Shown here: positions 10,263-19,722 of the stretch, one piece after another | Layout: the number at the start of each line of letters is the position of its first letter | Numbering within the stretch: the stretch's first letter is position 1 | Assembly (NCBI GenBank): GCA_902523635.1 | Contig: CABZAE010000003.1 | Coordinates: 1-64,000 of the forward strand | Source: an uncultured Bacteroidota bacterium | Lineage (GTDB): Bacteria > Bacteroidota > Bacteroidia > Flavobacteriales > Flavobacteriaceae | Length of the DNA stretch: 64,000 nucleotides | Reading direction: 5' to 3' | Program-made: the position numbers and the translations under genes | The notes under the pieces: generated by a model | Databases searched by the model: none | Told to the model about the DNA's origin: nothing | Seen by the model: only the letters and a program-made list of their open reading frames with translations

Positions 10263-10805
10263 ATGTCAAGAATAGGAAATAATCCCATATTAATCCCAGA
10301 TGGAGTTTCAGTTGAAATTCAAGAGAAACTATTTGTTGCCAAAGGTAAACTAGGTGAACTTTCTCAAAATTTTGATTCAGTTTCTATTGAAAGGTCTGAT
10401 AATTCAATCGTCGTGAAAAGAAATAGTGAATCAAAATTAGACAAATCTAAACATGGCCTATACAGATCTTTGTTTTACAATATGATCGTGGGTGTAAGTG
10501 AAGGTTGGATTAAAGAACTTGAACTTGTTGGGGTAGGCTACAGGGCCCATGCACAAGGTCAAAAATTGGAGCTAGCTTTAGGTTTTTCACACAACATTGT
10601 TTTCATGATTCCAAACGAAGTTAAAGTTGAAACAGTTTCTGAAAAAGGTAAGAATCCAGTTATTAAATTAACATCTATAGACAAACAACTTGTAGGATCC
10701 ATAGCTGCTAAAATCAGAAGTTTTAGAAAACCCGAACCTTACAAGGGTAAAGGTGTCAAATATGTAGGTGAACAAATTCGAAGGAAAGCTGGTAAATCAG
10801 CATAA
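10263..10805 (+). CDS. rplF: Ribosomal protein L6
   Basis: Large-subunit protein near the sarcin-ricin loop and factor-binding site. It is 180 residues with two related RNA-recognition-like halves. It starts MSRIGNNPILIPDGVSVEI and has LVGVGYRAHAQGQKLELALGFSHNI and the conserved end FRKPEPYKGKGVKYVGEQIRRKAGK. Confidence 0.97.
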   Translation: MSRIGNNPILIPDGVSVEIQEKLFVAKGKLGELSQNFDSVSIERSDNSIVVKRNSESKLDKSKHGLYRSLFYNMIVGVSEGWIKELELVGVGYRAHAQGQKLELALGFSHNIVFMIPNEVKVETVSEKGKNPVIKLTSIDKQLVGSIAAKIRSFRKPEPYKGKGVKYVGEQIRRKAGKSA

Positions 10806-10814
10806 TAATTTAAT

Positions 10815-11171
10815 ATGAGTAAGAAAAAAGTTTTAAAAAGAAATAAAATTAGAAAACGAATTCGCAAGATCGTTATTGGTTCTGATATTCAGCCAAGACT
10901 TTCAGTTTTTCGAAGCAATAAAGAAATTTATGCTCAACTTATAGATGATTTGAATGGAAATACTATAGTTAGTGCATCCAGTAGAGATAAAGACATCAAG
11001 AAAGGGTCATTAACAAAAACCGAAATATCTAAATCAGTTGGTCTATCCCTCGGAAATAAGGCAGTAAAAGCTGGCTTACACAAAGTTGGTTTTGATAGGG
11101 GGGGATATCTTTATCACGGAAGGGTAAAATCTCTAGCTGATGGTGCGCGTGAAGCTGGTTTAAAATTTTAA
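10815..11171 (+). CDS. rplR: Ribosomal protein L18
   Basis: 5S rRNA-binding protein of the central protuberance. It is 118 residues with a basic N terminus ([18 protein letters not shown]), [20 protein letters not shown] and the signature [28 protein letters not shown]. It follows rplF by 9 bases. Confidence 0.97.
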   Translation: MSKKKVLKRNKIRKRIRKIVIGSDIQPRLSVFRSNKEIYAQLIDDLNGNTIVSASSRDKDIKKGSLTKTEISKSVGLSLGNKAVKAGLHKVGFDRGGYLYHGRVKSLADGAREAGLKF

Positions 11172-11174
11172 TAT

Positions 11175-11693
11175 ATGATTAACAGTAAAAATAAATTTGT
11201 AAAACCTGGAGGTCTTGAACTTAAAGACAGACTCGTTAGTATTCAAAGAGTTACTAAGGTAACTAAAGGTGGAAGAGCATTTGGCTTTTCTGCAATTGTT
11301 GTTGTAGGTGATGAAAGTGGTGTTGTTGGACATGGGTTAGGTAAAGCAAAGGAAGTTGCAACGGCTATTGCAAAGGCTGTTGAAGATGCAAAAAAGAATT
11401 TAATAAAAATTCCATTAAACAAAACAACTGTCCCACATGAGCAAAAGGGAAAACACGGAGGTGCTCGTGTATACATAAAACCAGCCTCCGAGGGTACTGG
11501 AGTAATTGCAGGTGGAGCAGTTCGAGCAGTGCTTGAAACACTTGGTGTTCAAGACGTTCTTTCTAAATCTCAGGGATCATCTAACCCGCACAACGTAGTA
11601 AAAGCTACATTTGATGCTTTACTCAGACTTAGAAATGCAAATACTGTTGCTGAGGAAAGAGGAATAAGTTTAGAAAAAGTTTTTAACGGATAA
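11175..11693 (+). CDS. rpsE: Ribosomal protein S5
   Basis: Small-subunit protein at the mRNA entry channel that affects fidelity. It is 172 residues: the double-stranded-RNA-binding-like N-terminal domain with [31 protein letters not shown], then the C-terminal domain with [39 protein letters not shown]. Canonical length and place. Confidence 0.97.
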   Translation: MINSKNKFVKPGGLELKDRLVSIQRVTKVTKGGRAFGFSAIVVVGDESGVVGHGLGKAKEVATAIAKAVEDAKKNLIKIPLNKTTVPHEQKGKHGGARVYIKPASEGTGVIAGGAVRAVLETLGVQDVLSKSQGSSNPHNVVKATFDALLRLRNANTVAEERGISLEKVFNG

Positions 11694-11700
11694 AGTTGTC

Positions 11701-11877
11701 ATGGCAATAATAAAAATTAAAAAAATAAGAAGCGAAATTAATAGACCAGGTGATCAAAAAAAGACATTGATTGCGCTTGGTTTAAAAAAAATAGGACAAG
11801 AGGTTGAACATAAAGATACACCGAGCATCATGGGTATGATAAATAAAGTTCAACATCTTGTTACAATTGTTAAGTAA
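11701..11877 (+). CDS. rpmD: Ribosomal protein L30
   Basis: This gene is too short for the ORF track. The ATG 7 bases after rpsE opens a 58-codon frame: MAIIKIKKIRSEINRPGDQKK, then TLIALGLKKIGQ and PSIMGMINKVQHLVTIVK, ending in TAA. These are the two helices and strands of the bacterial L30 fold, and the position between rpsE and rplO is the usual place for rpmD. Confidence 0.96.
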   Translation: MAIIKIKKIRSEINRPGDQKKTLIALGLKKIGQEVEHKDTPSIMGMINKVQHLVTIVK

Positions 11878-11883
11878 TATATT

Positions 11884-12336
11884 ATGAATTTAAGTGATTT
11901 AAAACCAAATAAAGGTTCTATTTCTAGACCAAAAAAAAGGTTGGGAAGAGGACAAGGTTCTGGAAAGGGTGGTACTGCCACAAGAGGTCACAAGGGTGCC
12001 AAATCGAGATCAGGTTATTCCAAGAAATTAGGCTTTGAAGGTGGTCAAATGCCATTGCAAAGAAGAATACCAAAATTTGGTTTTAAAAATATTAATAGAG
12101 TAGAGTATCAACCTGTTAATTTAGGTAAGATTCAGGAATTATTTGATAACAAAAAAATTAAAAAAGTTGTTGGTCTTAACTCATTTATTGAAAACGGGTT
12201 TGCAAATAAGACTGACCTGATTAAAGTACTAGGAAATGGGAAATTGACTGTTCCACTAAAAATCTCCGCTCACAAGTTTTCAAAATCAGCCCAAAAAGCT
12301 ATTGAGAAAGCTGGAGGTGAAGTAATTACTATTTAA
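11884..12336 (+). CDS. rplO: Ribosomal protein L15
   Basis: Large-subunit assembly protein. It is 150 residues: MNLSDLKPNKGSISRPKKRLGRGQGSG, the glycine-rich basic extension GGTATRGHKGAKSRSGYSKKLGFEGGQMPLQRRIPKFGF, and a globular C-terminal domain. It is the last ribosomal gene before secY, whose start is one base after the stop. Confidence 0.97.
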   Translation: MNLSDLKPNKGSISRPKKRLGRGQGSGKGGTATRGHKGAKSRSGYSKKLGFEGGQMPLQRRIPKFGFKNINRVEYQPVNLGKIQELFDNKKIKKVVGLNSFIENGFANKTDLIKVLGNGKLTVPLKISAHKFSKSAQKAIEKAGGEVITI

Positions 12337-12337
12337 T

Positions 12338-13684
12338 ATGGGAAAATTTATAGATACACTTTACAGCATATGGAAAATTGAGGAACTAAGAAATAGGATT
12401 TTAATAACCTTGTTTTTCATTGCAATTTACAGACTTGGTGCACAAGTTGTTCTCCCTGGAATTGATTCAGTCCAGCTCGGAGAACTTTCTAGTAGGACCG
12501 AAGGTGGAGGACTATTAGGTATTTTAAATGCCTTCACTGGAGGGGCCTTTGCAAATGCATCTGTATTTGCTCTTGGTATAATGCCATACATATCCGCATC
12601 AATTGTAGTTCAGCTGATGGGTATAGCAGTCCCTTATCTACAAAAACTTCAAAAGGAGGGTGAAAGTGGTAGGAAAACTATAAATCAGATAACACGTTGG
12701 TTAACTATTTTAATTTGTGTTGTACAAGCTCCAGCTTATTTGTACAGCCTTGGTGCACTCGGTGTTCCTGAAAGCGCATTTATCATGGGTAAAGGTGTGG
12801 GCTTTATTGTACCCTCCGTAATTATTCTTGTAACTGGCTGTGTTTTTGCTATGTGGCTTGGTGAAAAAATCACGGACAGAGGAATTGGAAATGGTATATC
12901 ACTATTAATAACTGTAGGAATAATCGCATCTCTTCCACAATCATTCGTTCAGGAATTTACATCTCGTGTTTTTGAAAGTAATGGGGGTTTAATTTTAATT
13001 TTGATTGAGTTGGTTGTTTGGGTTATTGTGATTGGGTTGTGTGTTCTTTTAGTATTGGCGGTTAGGCAGATACCAGTTCAGTACGCAAGAAGGACCAGGT
13101 CTGGAAGTCTAGATAGAAATCAAGCGTCTAGTAGACAGTATATTCCATTGAGATTAAATGCTTCTGGTGTGATGCCGATAATTTTTGCTCAAGCTATTAT
13201 GTTTGCTCCAGCTTACTTGGGTCAACTTTTAGGTGATTCAAATGTTGGTCTTTGGATGCAAGCATCTTTTAGTGATATGTTTGGTTTGTGGTATAATATT
13301 TTATTTGGTTTACTTATCGTTGGCTTTACATTCTTTTATACTGCGATCACAGTACCAACCAACAAGATGTCTGATGATTTAAAGAGAAGTGGTGGATTTG
13401 TTCCTGGAATTCGACCAGGATCAGAAACCTCTGAGTTTTTGGATAAGATAATGTCATTAATCACATTTCCAGGTTCTTTATTTTTGGCTGCTCTTTCAGT
13501 TTTACCAGCTATAGTTGTGCAAATAATGGGAATGCAACAAGGGTGGGCATTATTTTATGGCGGAACATCTTTATTAATAATGGTCGGAGTAGCAATTGAT
13601 ACAATACAGCAGATAAACGCTTATTTGCTAAATAGACATTATGATGGACTAATGAAGACAGGTAAAAACAGAAAATTAGCTTAA
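12338..13684 (+). CDS. secY: Preprotein translocase subunit SecY
   Basis: Channel subunit of the SecYEG translocon in the inner membrane. It is 448 residues with about ten hydrophobic segments. The first begins near residue 18 (NRILITLFFIAIYRLGAQVVLPGID), followed by the plug region GGLLGILNAFTGGAFANASVFALGIMPYISASI. Cytosolic loop residues include RRTRSGSLDRNQASSRQYIPLRLNASGVMPIIFA and PTNKMSDDLKRSGGFVPGIRPG, the latter contacting SecA and the ribosome in the family. It lies immediately downstream of rplO. Confidence 0.98.
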   Translation: MGKFIDTLYSIWKIEELRNRILITLFFIAIYRLGAQVVLPGIDSVQLGELSSRTEGGGLLGILNAFTGGAFANASVFALGIMPYISASIVVQLMGIAVPYLQKLQKEGESGRKTINQITRWLTILICVVQAPAYLYSLGALGVPESAFIMGKGVGFIVPSVIILVTGCVFAMWLGEKITDRGIGNGISLLITVGIIASLPQSFVQEFTSRVFESNGGLILILIELVVWVIVIGLCVLLVLAVRQIPVQYARRTRSGSLDRNQASSRQYIPLRLNASGVMPIIFAQAIMFAPAYLGQLLGDSNVGLWMQASFSDMFGLWYNILFGLLIVGFTFFYTAITVPTNKMSDDLKRSGGFVPGIRPGSETSEFLDKIMSLITFPGSLFLAALSVLPAIVVQIMGMQQGWALFYGGTSLLIMVGVAIDTIQQINAYLLNRHYDGLMKTGKNRKLA

Positions 13685-13687
13685 TTT

Positions 13688-13903
13688 ATGGCAAAACAAG
13701 AGGCTATAGAACAAGATGGTACTATAATAGAAGCGCTCTCAAACGCAATGTTTAGAGTTGAGCTAGAAAATGGACATGTAGTAACTGCCCATATTTCAGG
13801 TAAAATGAGAATGCATTATATTAAATTACTTCCAGGAGACAAGGTAAAATTGGAAATGAGTCCTTATGATTTAACTAAAGCGAGAATAACATATAGACAT
13901 TAA
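13688..13903 (+). CDS. infA: Translation initiation factor IF-1
   Basis: Small OB-fold factor that occupies the ribosomal A site during initiation. It is 71 residues: [60 protein letters not shown] is the canonical core, closing with KARITYRH. It lies between secY and rpmJ. There is no adk or map gene in the gap, unlike many other phyla. Confidence 0.97.
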   Translation: MAKQEAIEQDGTIIEALSNAMFRVELENGHVVTAHISGKMRMHYIKLLPGDKVKLEMSPYDLTKARITYRH

Positions 13904-13907
13904 AAAA

Positions 13908-14024
13908 ATGAAAGTTAGAGCATCAGTAAAAAAAAGAAGCCCAGAATGTAAAATTGTTCGAAGAAAGGGTAGATTGTATGTAATTAACAAAAAGAATCCA
14001 AGATTTAAACAAAGACAAGGATAA
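13908..14024 (+). CDS. rpmJ: Ribosomal protein L36, reduced zinc ligand set
   Basis: Below the ORF-track length cutoff. ATG 4 bases after infA opens a 38-codon frame: [21 protein letters not shown], then [20 protein letters not shown]. Classic L36 binds zinc through three Cys and one His. Only one Cys (residue 14) is left here, and the His near the C terminus is Phe. This matches the zinc-free form common in Bacteroidota. Confidence 0.96.
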   Translation: MKVRASVKKRSPECKIVRRKGRLYVINKKNPRFKQRQG

Positions 14025-14029
14025 TTATT

Positions 14030-14404
14030 ATGGCAAGAATATCTGGTATCGATATACCCAAACATAAAAGAGGAGCTATAGCCCTCACATATATTTACGG
14101 AATAGGCCAAAGTAGAGCAAAAACTATTTTGGAATTAGCCAATGTATCATTAGATAAAAAAGTTTCGGAGTGGAACGATGAGGAGACTTCAAAAATTAGA
14201 GAAGTCGTTGGTAAATATACAATTGAAGGGGAACTACGTTCGGAGAATCAAATTAATATTAAAAGATTAATGGATATTGGATGTTACAGAGGAATCAGAC
14301 ACAGAACTGGACTTCCCCTAAGAGGACAAAAAACAAAAAATAATTCTAGAACTAGAAAAGGTAAAAGAAAAACTGTTGCCAACAAGAAAAAAGTAACTAA
14401 ATAA
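14030..14404 (+). CDS. rpsM: Ribosomal protein S13
   Basis: Small-subunit head protein that bridges to the large subunit. It is 124 residues: [34 protein letters not shown] (helix-two-turn-helix), [37 protein letters not shown] and a basic tail. It is the first gene of the alpha-operon block and is followed 6 bases later by rpsK. Confidence 0.97.
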   Translation: MARISGIDIPKHKRGAIALTYIYGIGQSRAKTILELANVSLDKKVSEWNDEETSKIREVVGKYTIEGELRSENQINIKRLMDIGCYRGIRHRTGLPLRGQKTKNNSRTRKGKRKTVANKKKVTK

Positions 14405-14410
14405 GATTTT

Positions 14411-14794
14411 ATGGCTAAAGTAGTCTCAAAAAAAAGAAAAGTAGTTGTTGATATGTATGGAGAAGTTCATATTAACGCTTCATTTAACAACATTATAATT
14501 ACAATAACTAACAACAAAGGTGAAGTAATATCTTGGTCATCTGCAGGAAAAGTAGGTTTCAGAGGATCAAAAAAAAATACACCCTATGCAGCTCAGTTAG
14601 CTGCAGAGGACGCAGTAAAGGTAGCGAATGAGTCTGGTATGAGAAAAGCAAAGGTCTTTGTAAAAGGACCAGGAAATGGTCGAGAATCAGCCATTAGAAC
14701 AATCCATAATAACGGAATCGAGGTAACTGAAATTTTTGATGTAACCCCCCAACCGCATAATGGATGTAGACCACCTAAAAGAAGAAGAGTTTAA
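14411..14794 (+). CDS. rpsK: Ribosomal protein S11
   Basis: Platform protein of the small subunit, near the mRNA exit. It is 127 residues: [52 protein letters not shown], and the signature [44 protein letters not shown]. The next gene, rpsD, follows after 55 bases, the widest gap within this ribosomal block. Confidence 0.97.
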   Translation: MAKVVSKKRKVVVDMYGEVHINASFNNIIITITNNKGEVISWSSAGKVGFRGSKKNTPYAAQLAAEDAVKVANESGMRKAKVFVKGPGNGRESAIRTIHNNGIEVTEIFDVTPQPHNGCRPPKRRRV

Positions 14795-14849
14795 TTTATA
14801 AAAATTTTTGTCGAAGGATAGACCTTAATTCACAAATAAAATAAATAAT

Positions 14850-15455
14850 ATGGCAAGATATACAGGTCCTAAAACCAAAATAGCGAGAAAATTCGGTGAA
14901 TCCATTTTTGGAGAGGACAAGTCTTTTGAAAAAAAGAAGTACCCCCCTGGTCAACACGGAAATAACAGAAGAAGAGGAAAAAAATCGGAGTATGCTATTC
15001 AGCTAATGGAAAAGCAGAAGGCTAAATATACCTATGGCATTCTAGAACGACAATTTAGAAATATTTTTGAAAAAGCAAATAGAAGCAAAGGAGTTACTGG
15101 AGAAGCTTTGTTACAGTTGTGTGAATCTAGGTTAGATAATTTAGTGTTTCGTCTAGGCATTGCCTCAACTCGTAGAGGAGCCAGACAGTTAGTTAGCCAC
15201 AGACACATAACAGTAGATGGAGAAATTTGTAATATTCCTTCCAGAACAATAAAGGTAGGTGAAAAAATTGGTGTAAGGGAAAAATCAAAATCCATCAACT
15301 ACATTGAAGACTCTCTTTCTAATTCCTCTTCCGTTTATGAGTGGATAAGTTGGAATTCTGATCTAATGGAAGGAACATTAGTAAATATCCCAGAAAGAGA
15401 TCAAATTCCTGAAAATATTAAAGAACAATTAATCGTCGAACTATATTCGAAATAA
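14850..15455 (+). CDS. rpsD: Ribosomal protein S4
   Basis: Primary 16S rRNA-binding protein and alpha-operon repressor in E. coli. It is 201 residues. The N-terminal domain ([20 protein letters not shown]) lacks the four-cysteine zinc site of the C-plus form. The S4 RNA-binding domain shows [33 protein letters not shown]. The 55-base leader holds only weak inverted repeats. Confidence 0.97.
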   Translation: MARYTGPKTKIARKFGESIFGEDKSFEKKKYPPGQHGNNRRRGKKSEYAIQLMEKQKAKYTYGILERQFRNIFEKANRSKGVTGEALLQLCESRLDNLVFRLGIASTRRGARQLVSHRHITVDGEICNIPSRTIKVGEKIGVREKSKSINYIEDSLSNSSSVYEWISWNSDLMEGTLVNIPERDQIPENIKEQLIVELYSK

Positions 15456-15465
15456 ATAATAAATT

Positions 15466-16458
15466 ATGGCAGTATTCAATTTTCAAAAACCTGATAAAGT
15501 AATAATGATAGATTCCTCTGAATTTGAGGGAAAGTTTGAGTTTCGTCCCCTTGAACCTGGGTATGGATTAACTATTGGAAACGCATTAAGAAGAGTGCTA
15601 CTATCATCACTTGAAGGGTTCGCATTTACATCAGTTAGAATAGACAAAATTGATCATGAGTTTTCATCTTTACCTGGAATTGTCGAAGATGTAACCGAAA
15701 TTGTTTTAAATCTCAAACAAGTTTGTCTAAAAAGACAAATCGAAACAGTAGAAAATGAAACTGTAAATATTTCAATTTCAGGTCAAGATCAAATATCAGC
15801 GGGTGACTTGCAAAAATTTATATCAAGTTTTCAGGTATTGAATCCTGATTTGATAATTTGCAATCTTGAAAAAAATGTAAGTTTTGATATTGAATTGACA
15901 ATTGAAAAGGGAAGAGGTTATGTTCCAGCTGAGGAAAATAAAAAACCATCAGCTCCAATAGGAACTATATTTATGGATTCTATTTTTACACCCATTAAAA
16001 ATGTAAAATATTCAATTGAGAATTTTAGGGTAGAACAGAAGACAGATTATGAAAAATTGATTTTTGAAATTGTTTCAGACGGATCAATCCACCCTAAAGA
16101 CGCATTAACCGAAGGTGCAAAAACATTGATTCATCACTTCATGCTGTTCTCTGATGAAAGAATAACCTTGGAAGCTGACGAAATAGCCCAAACAGAAACC
16201 TATGATGAAGAATCGCTGCACATGAGACAGCTCTTAAAAACACGATTGGTAGATATGGATCTATCTGTTAGAGCCTTAAATTGTTTGAAAGCTGCAGAGG
16301 TCGAGACTCTTGGTGATCTTGTCTCATTTAATAAGACTGATTTAATGAAGTTTAGGAACTTTGGTAAAAAGTCTCTTACAGAATTAGAGGAGTTGGTTAT
16401 AATTAAAGGTCTTAATTTTGGAATGGATCTGTCAAAATATAAGTTAGATAAAGATTAA
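15466..16458 (+). CDS. rpoA: RNA polymerase alpha subunit
   Basis: Scaffold subunit on which RNA polymerase assembles; the C-terminal domain binds upstream DNA and activators. It is 330 residues. The N-terminal domain has [36 protein letters not shown] and [18 protein letters not shown] linker at about 230-250 leads to the alpha-CTD with [45 protein letters not shown]. It lies between rpsD and rplQ. Confidence 0.98.
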   Translation: MAVFNFQKPDKVIMIDSSEFEGKFEFRPLEPGYGLTIGNALRRVLLSSLEGFAFTSVRIDKIDHEFSSLPGIVEDVTEIVLNLKQVCLKRQIETVENETVNISISGQDQISAGDLQKFISSFQVLNPDLIICNLEKNVSFDIELTIEKGRGYVPAEENKKPSAPIGTIFMDSIFTPIKNVKYSIENFRVEQKTDYEKLIFEIVSDGSIHPKDALTEGAKTLIHHFMLFSDERITLEADEIAQTETYDEESLHMRQLLKTRLVDMDLSVRALNCLKAAEVETLGDLVSFNKTDLMKFRNFGKKSLTELEELVIIKGLNFGMDLSKYKLDKD

Positions 16459-16467
16459 CCTTAAGAC

Positions 16468-17115
16468 ATGAAACACGGAAAAAAAATAGCTCGCTTAGGA
16501 AGAAAAACTGCTCACAGAAAGTATATGCTTGCGAATATGGCATCTTCTCTCATTGAGCATAAATCTATTAATACTACCGTGACTAAAGCAAAAGCACTCA
16601 AGAGATACATTGAACCATTGGTTACAAAATCAAAAAATGATTCAACACACAACCGTAGAATTGTTTTTAGATCCCTAAGAAATAAATATGCTGTTACAGA
16701 ACTTTTCAGAAATATTTCTCAAAAAATTGGTGATCGACCTGGTGGCTACACCAGAGTAATAAAACTCGGTAACCGTCTGGGAGATAATGCCAGTATGGCA
16801 TTGATTGAATTCGTCGATTATAATTCAATTTACAACCCAAACTCAGATTCTAGCAAAAAGAAGAGAAGAAGAAGAAAGAAAGCTTCAAAAACTGAAACTT
16901 CAGCTGTTGAGGAAGCTCCAGCTGTTGAGGAAGCTCCAGCTGTTGAGGAAGCTCCAGTTGTTGAAGAAGCTCCAGTTGTTGAGGAAGCTCCAGCTGTTGA
17001 GGAAGCTCCATCTGTTGATATTGATAACAATGAATCTGATGTTAATGATTCCAGCGAGGGGTCTATTGAGAATAATCAGTCTGGGGACGATACCACTAAA
17101 AAAAACAATAATTAA
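16468..17115 (+). CDS. rplQ: Ribosomal protein L17 with repeat-containing acidic tail
   Basis: Large-subunit protein near the tunnel exit. Residues 1 to about 120 are the L17 core: [53 protein letters not shown] and [30 protein letters not shown]. After a lysine/arginine bridge ([14 protein letters not shown]) the protein has six copies of a [AV]VEEAP hexapeptide, then a Ser/Asp/Asn-rich end, for 215 residues in total. Extended L17 tails occur in Bacteroidota; the exact repeat looks lineage-specific. It ends the ribosomal run. Confidence 0.96.
   Translation: MKHGKKIARLGRKTAHRKYMLANMASSLIEHKSINTTVTKAKALKRYIEPLVTKSKNDSTHNRRIVFRSLRNKYAVTELFRNISQKIGDRPGGYTRVIKLGNRLGDNASMALIEFVDYNSIYNPNSDSSKKKRRRRKKASKTETSAVEEAPAVEEAPAVEEAPVVEEAPVVEEAPAVEEAPSVDIDNNESDVNDSSEGSIENNQSGDDTTKKNNN
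16903..17010 (+). repeat. Six tandem 18-bp repeats encoding VEEAP units
   Basis: The unit GCTGTTGAGGAAGCTCCA is repeated six times in phase with the reading frame. Units 4 and 5 start GTT instead of GCT, and unit 4 also has GAA for GAG. The near-identity at DNA level, not just protein level, points to recent slippage or unequal exchange. Copy number is likely variable among relatives. Confidence 0.9.
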
Positions 17116-17292
17116 AATTAATTTTTCCTCTTCATCGACTCGACAACTATTTTTCCTGATTTTAATAAAATCATCTTAGAATAATCAAGATTTTTGATTT
17201 TATTAAAGCAATGAACAATTCTTAATAAAATTGAATTAATCTTATCAGCTTTTTCAATTTTGTTTGCTTTTTTGTAGTAATTTTATGTTTAA

Positions 17293-18396
17293 ATGAATGT
17301 GAGAGGCAAAGCACTAATATTATTACAGGACGGAACAGTTTTTTTTGGAAAATCCCTGGGAGTTAGTGGAACTGCATTTGGAGAGTTGTGTTTTAATACA
17401 GGAATGACTGGATATCAAGAGATTTTCACAGACCCATCATATTATGGCCAACTTATGGTCACAACCAATGCACATATCGGAAATTATGGTACAAATAGTG
17501 ATGAGATTGAGTCCGATAGTCCCAAAATTGCTGGTTTAATATGTAAAAATTTTAATCAAAAATTTTCAAGACCTAAAGCAGACAGTTCATTACAAGATTT
17601 TTTTAAAAAACATAAACTTGTCTCTATCTCAGATGTGGATACCAGAGCATTGGTATCATATATAAGAGATAACGGGGCTATGAATGCTGTAATTACTACT
17701 TACCCAGATAAGCTTGATGAATTGAAAAAAAAGCTCAGTGATCAACCTAAAATGGAGGGATTAGAATTGGCATCTAAAGTTTCAACTAAAAAACCATATT
17801 TTTTTGGTAATCCAGATTCTAAATTCAAGGTCTCAGCTTTAGATCTCGGAATCAAAAGAAATATTTTAAGAAACTTATCCAAAAGAGATGTTTATATAAA
17901 AGTTTTTCCGCACAACTCTTCTTTCAAGGAAATGTCTGAATGGAATCCTGATGGATTTTTCATTTCTAATGGACCTGGTGATCCAGAGCCCTTAGAATCT
18001 GCCATTCAAACTGCGAAGAATATAATTAAAACTAAATCACCTTTGTTTGGTATATGTTTAGGACATCAAGTAATTGCACTAGCTATGGGTATTTCAACAT
18101 ATAAAATGCATAATGGTCACCGCGGTATAAATCACCCTGTCATAAATTTAAAAACCGGTAAAGGTGAAATATCTTCACAAAATCATGGTTTTGCGATTAA
18201 TCGAGAAGAAACTGAGTCACATTCCGATGTGGAAATCACACACGTTCATTTAAATGATAATACAATTGCTGGCATTAGTATAAAAAACAGTAATTGTTTC
18301 TCTGTCCAGTATCATCCTGAGGCAAGTCCAGGTCCACATGATTCTAATTATCTTTTTGATGAATTTGTTCAAATGATAATTGATAACAAAAAATAA
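17293..18396 (+). CDS. carA: Carbamoyl-phosphate synthase small subunit
   Basis: Glutamine amidotransferase subunit that feeds ammonia to CarB for pyrimidine and arginine synthesis. It is 367 residues. The N-terminal domain has [33 protein letters not shown] and [21 protein letters not shown]. The class-I glutaminase domain has NGPGDPEP, the nucleophile segment GICLGHQ and the His-Glu pair in [13 protein letters not shown]. Its stop overlaps the eno start (TAATG). carB is not adjacent but lies about 40 kb downstream in this window. Confidence 0.97.
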   Translation: MNVRGKALILLQDGTVFFGKSLGVSGTAFGELCFNTGMTGYQEIFTDPSYYGQLMVTTNAHIGNYGTNSDEIESDSPKIAGLICKNFNQKFSRPKADSSLQDFFKKHKLVSISDVDTRALVSYIRDNGAMNAVITTYPDKLDELKKKLSDQPKMEGLELASKVSTKKPYFFGNPDSKFKVSALDLGIKRNILRNLSKRDVYIKVFPHNSSFKEMSEWNPDGFFISNGPGDPEPLESAIQTAKNIIKTKSPLFGICLGHQVIALAMGISTYKMHNGHRGINHPVINLKTGKGEISSQNHGFAINREETESHSDVEITHVHLNDNTIAGISIKNSNCFSVQYHPEASPGPHDSNYLFDEFVQMIIDNKK

Positions 18397-19688
18397 TGAG
18401 TAAGATTAGTGAAATTTTTGCTAGGCAAATTTTTGACTCAAGAGGAAACCCCACTGTTGAGGTTGATGTAACAACACAAGATGGTGCTTTTGGAAGAGCA
18501 GCTGTACCCTCTGGTGCATCAACTGGTGAACATGAAGCTGTTGAATTAAGAGATGGAGGAAAAAAATTCATGGGTAAAGGAGTCTTGAAAGCTGTAAGAA
18601 ATGTAAATGAGATAATCTCTAAATCCCTTATTGGAAAATCTATTTTTAAACAATCTGAAATAGATAATTTAATGATTGAAATTGATGCTACCCATAATAA
18701 AGCTAATCTTGGAGCTAATTCTATTCTAGGAGTTTCTTTAGCTGTTGCAAAAGCAGCAAGTAATCAAAAAAAAGTTCCACTTTACAATTATGTTTCTGGC
18801 GGAGCTGGTAAAACATTACCAGTCCCTATGATGAATATAATTAATGGAGGATCACATTCGGATGCACCGATTGCCTTTCAAGAATTTATGATAGTTCCTG
18901 TAATTGCCGAATCATTTAGTCATGCAATGCAAATTGGAACCGAAATATTTCATAATCTCAAAAAAATATTAAATGATCGAGGACTTTCAACTTCTGTCGG
19001 AGATGAGGGTGGTTTTGCTCCCAAGCTCAGTGGAACTGAGGATGCCTTAGAAACGATCATCCATTCAATTGAAAAATCTGGATACAGGTCTGGTAATGAT
19101 GTTATGATCGCCTTAGATTGTGCTTCATCTGAATTTTTTAATAAAGGAATATATGATTACTCGATTTTTGAGGGTTCTAATGGGAAAAAATTAAATTCAA
19201 ATGAACAAGCAGACTACTTGTCACAATTATCAAAAAATTATCCGATCATATCGATTGAAGATGGAATGGATGAAAACGATTGGCATGGGTGGAGTTATTT
19301 AACAAAGGTTTGTGGGAAAAGAGTACAATTGGTCGGTGATGACTTATTTGTTACAAACTCTGACCGATTAAAAAAAGGGATCAAAGAAAAAGTTGGAAAC
19401 TCAATTTTAATCAAAGTTAACCAGATTGGAACTCTTACTGAAACAATAGATGCAGTAAAAATCGCAAAAGATGCTGGCTACACAACCGTAATGTCTCACC
19501 GATCAGGTGAAACAGAGGATAGTACAATAGCAGATCTCGCTGTCGCATTGTCAACTGGCCAAATTAAGACTGGTTCAGCATCCAGAAGTGACAGAATGGC
19601 TAAATATAACCAACTAATCCGGATTGAAGAGGCTTTGGGTAGTGATGCAATTTATCCTCAAAAAGATGCTTTCAATATAATATTTTAG
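18396..19688 (+). CDS. eno: Enolase
   Basis: Glycolytic and gluconeogenic enzyme interconverting 2-phosphoglycerate and phosphoenolpyruvate. It is 430 residues. Motifs: [36 protein letters not shown] (catalytic Glu region), [24 protein letters not shown], the signature [13 protein letters not shown] with the catalytic Lys, and [10 protein letters not shown]. One-base overlap with carA suggests they are co-transcribed. Confidence 0.98.
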   Translation: MSKISEIFARQIFDSRGNPTVEVDVTTQDGAFGRAAVPSGASTGEHEAVELRDGGKKFMGKGVLKAVRNVNEIISKSLIGKSIFKQSEIDNLMIEIDATHNKANLGANSILGVSLAVAKAASNQKKVPLYNYVSGGAGKTLPVPMMNIINGGSHSDAPIAFQEFMIVPVIAESFSHAMQIGTEIFHNLKKILNDRGLSTSVGDEGGFAPKLSGTEDALETIIHSIEKSGYRSGNDVMIALDCASSEFFNKGIYDYSIFEGSNGKKLNSNEQADYLSQLSKNYPIISIEDGMDENDWHGWSYLTKVCGKRVQLVGDDLFVTNSDRLKKGIKEKVGNSILIKVNQIGTLTETIDAVKIAKDAGYTTVMSHRSGETEDSTIADLAVALSTGQIKTGSASRSDRMAKYNQLIRIEEALGSDAIYPQKDAFNIIF

Positions 19689-19722
19689 TTATACTTTTTT
19701 TCTTTAATTTTATAACTTACAT

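Noticed and set aside
14795-14849. Possible S4 autoregulatory leader before rpsD
   Set aside because: Only an AAAAATTTTT run and a 4-bp AAGG/CCTT stem are visible; too weak to call.
16830-17030. Minus-strand ORF with STAGASSTT repeats
   Set aside because: It is the antisense shadow of the rplQ tandem repeat; no start signal or promoter.
16805-17179. Plus-strand ORF of 124 codons over the rplQ end
   Set aside because: Out-of-frame reading of the same repeat (LLRKLQ), low complexity, starts inside rplQ.
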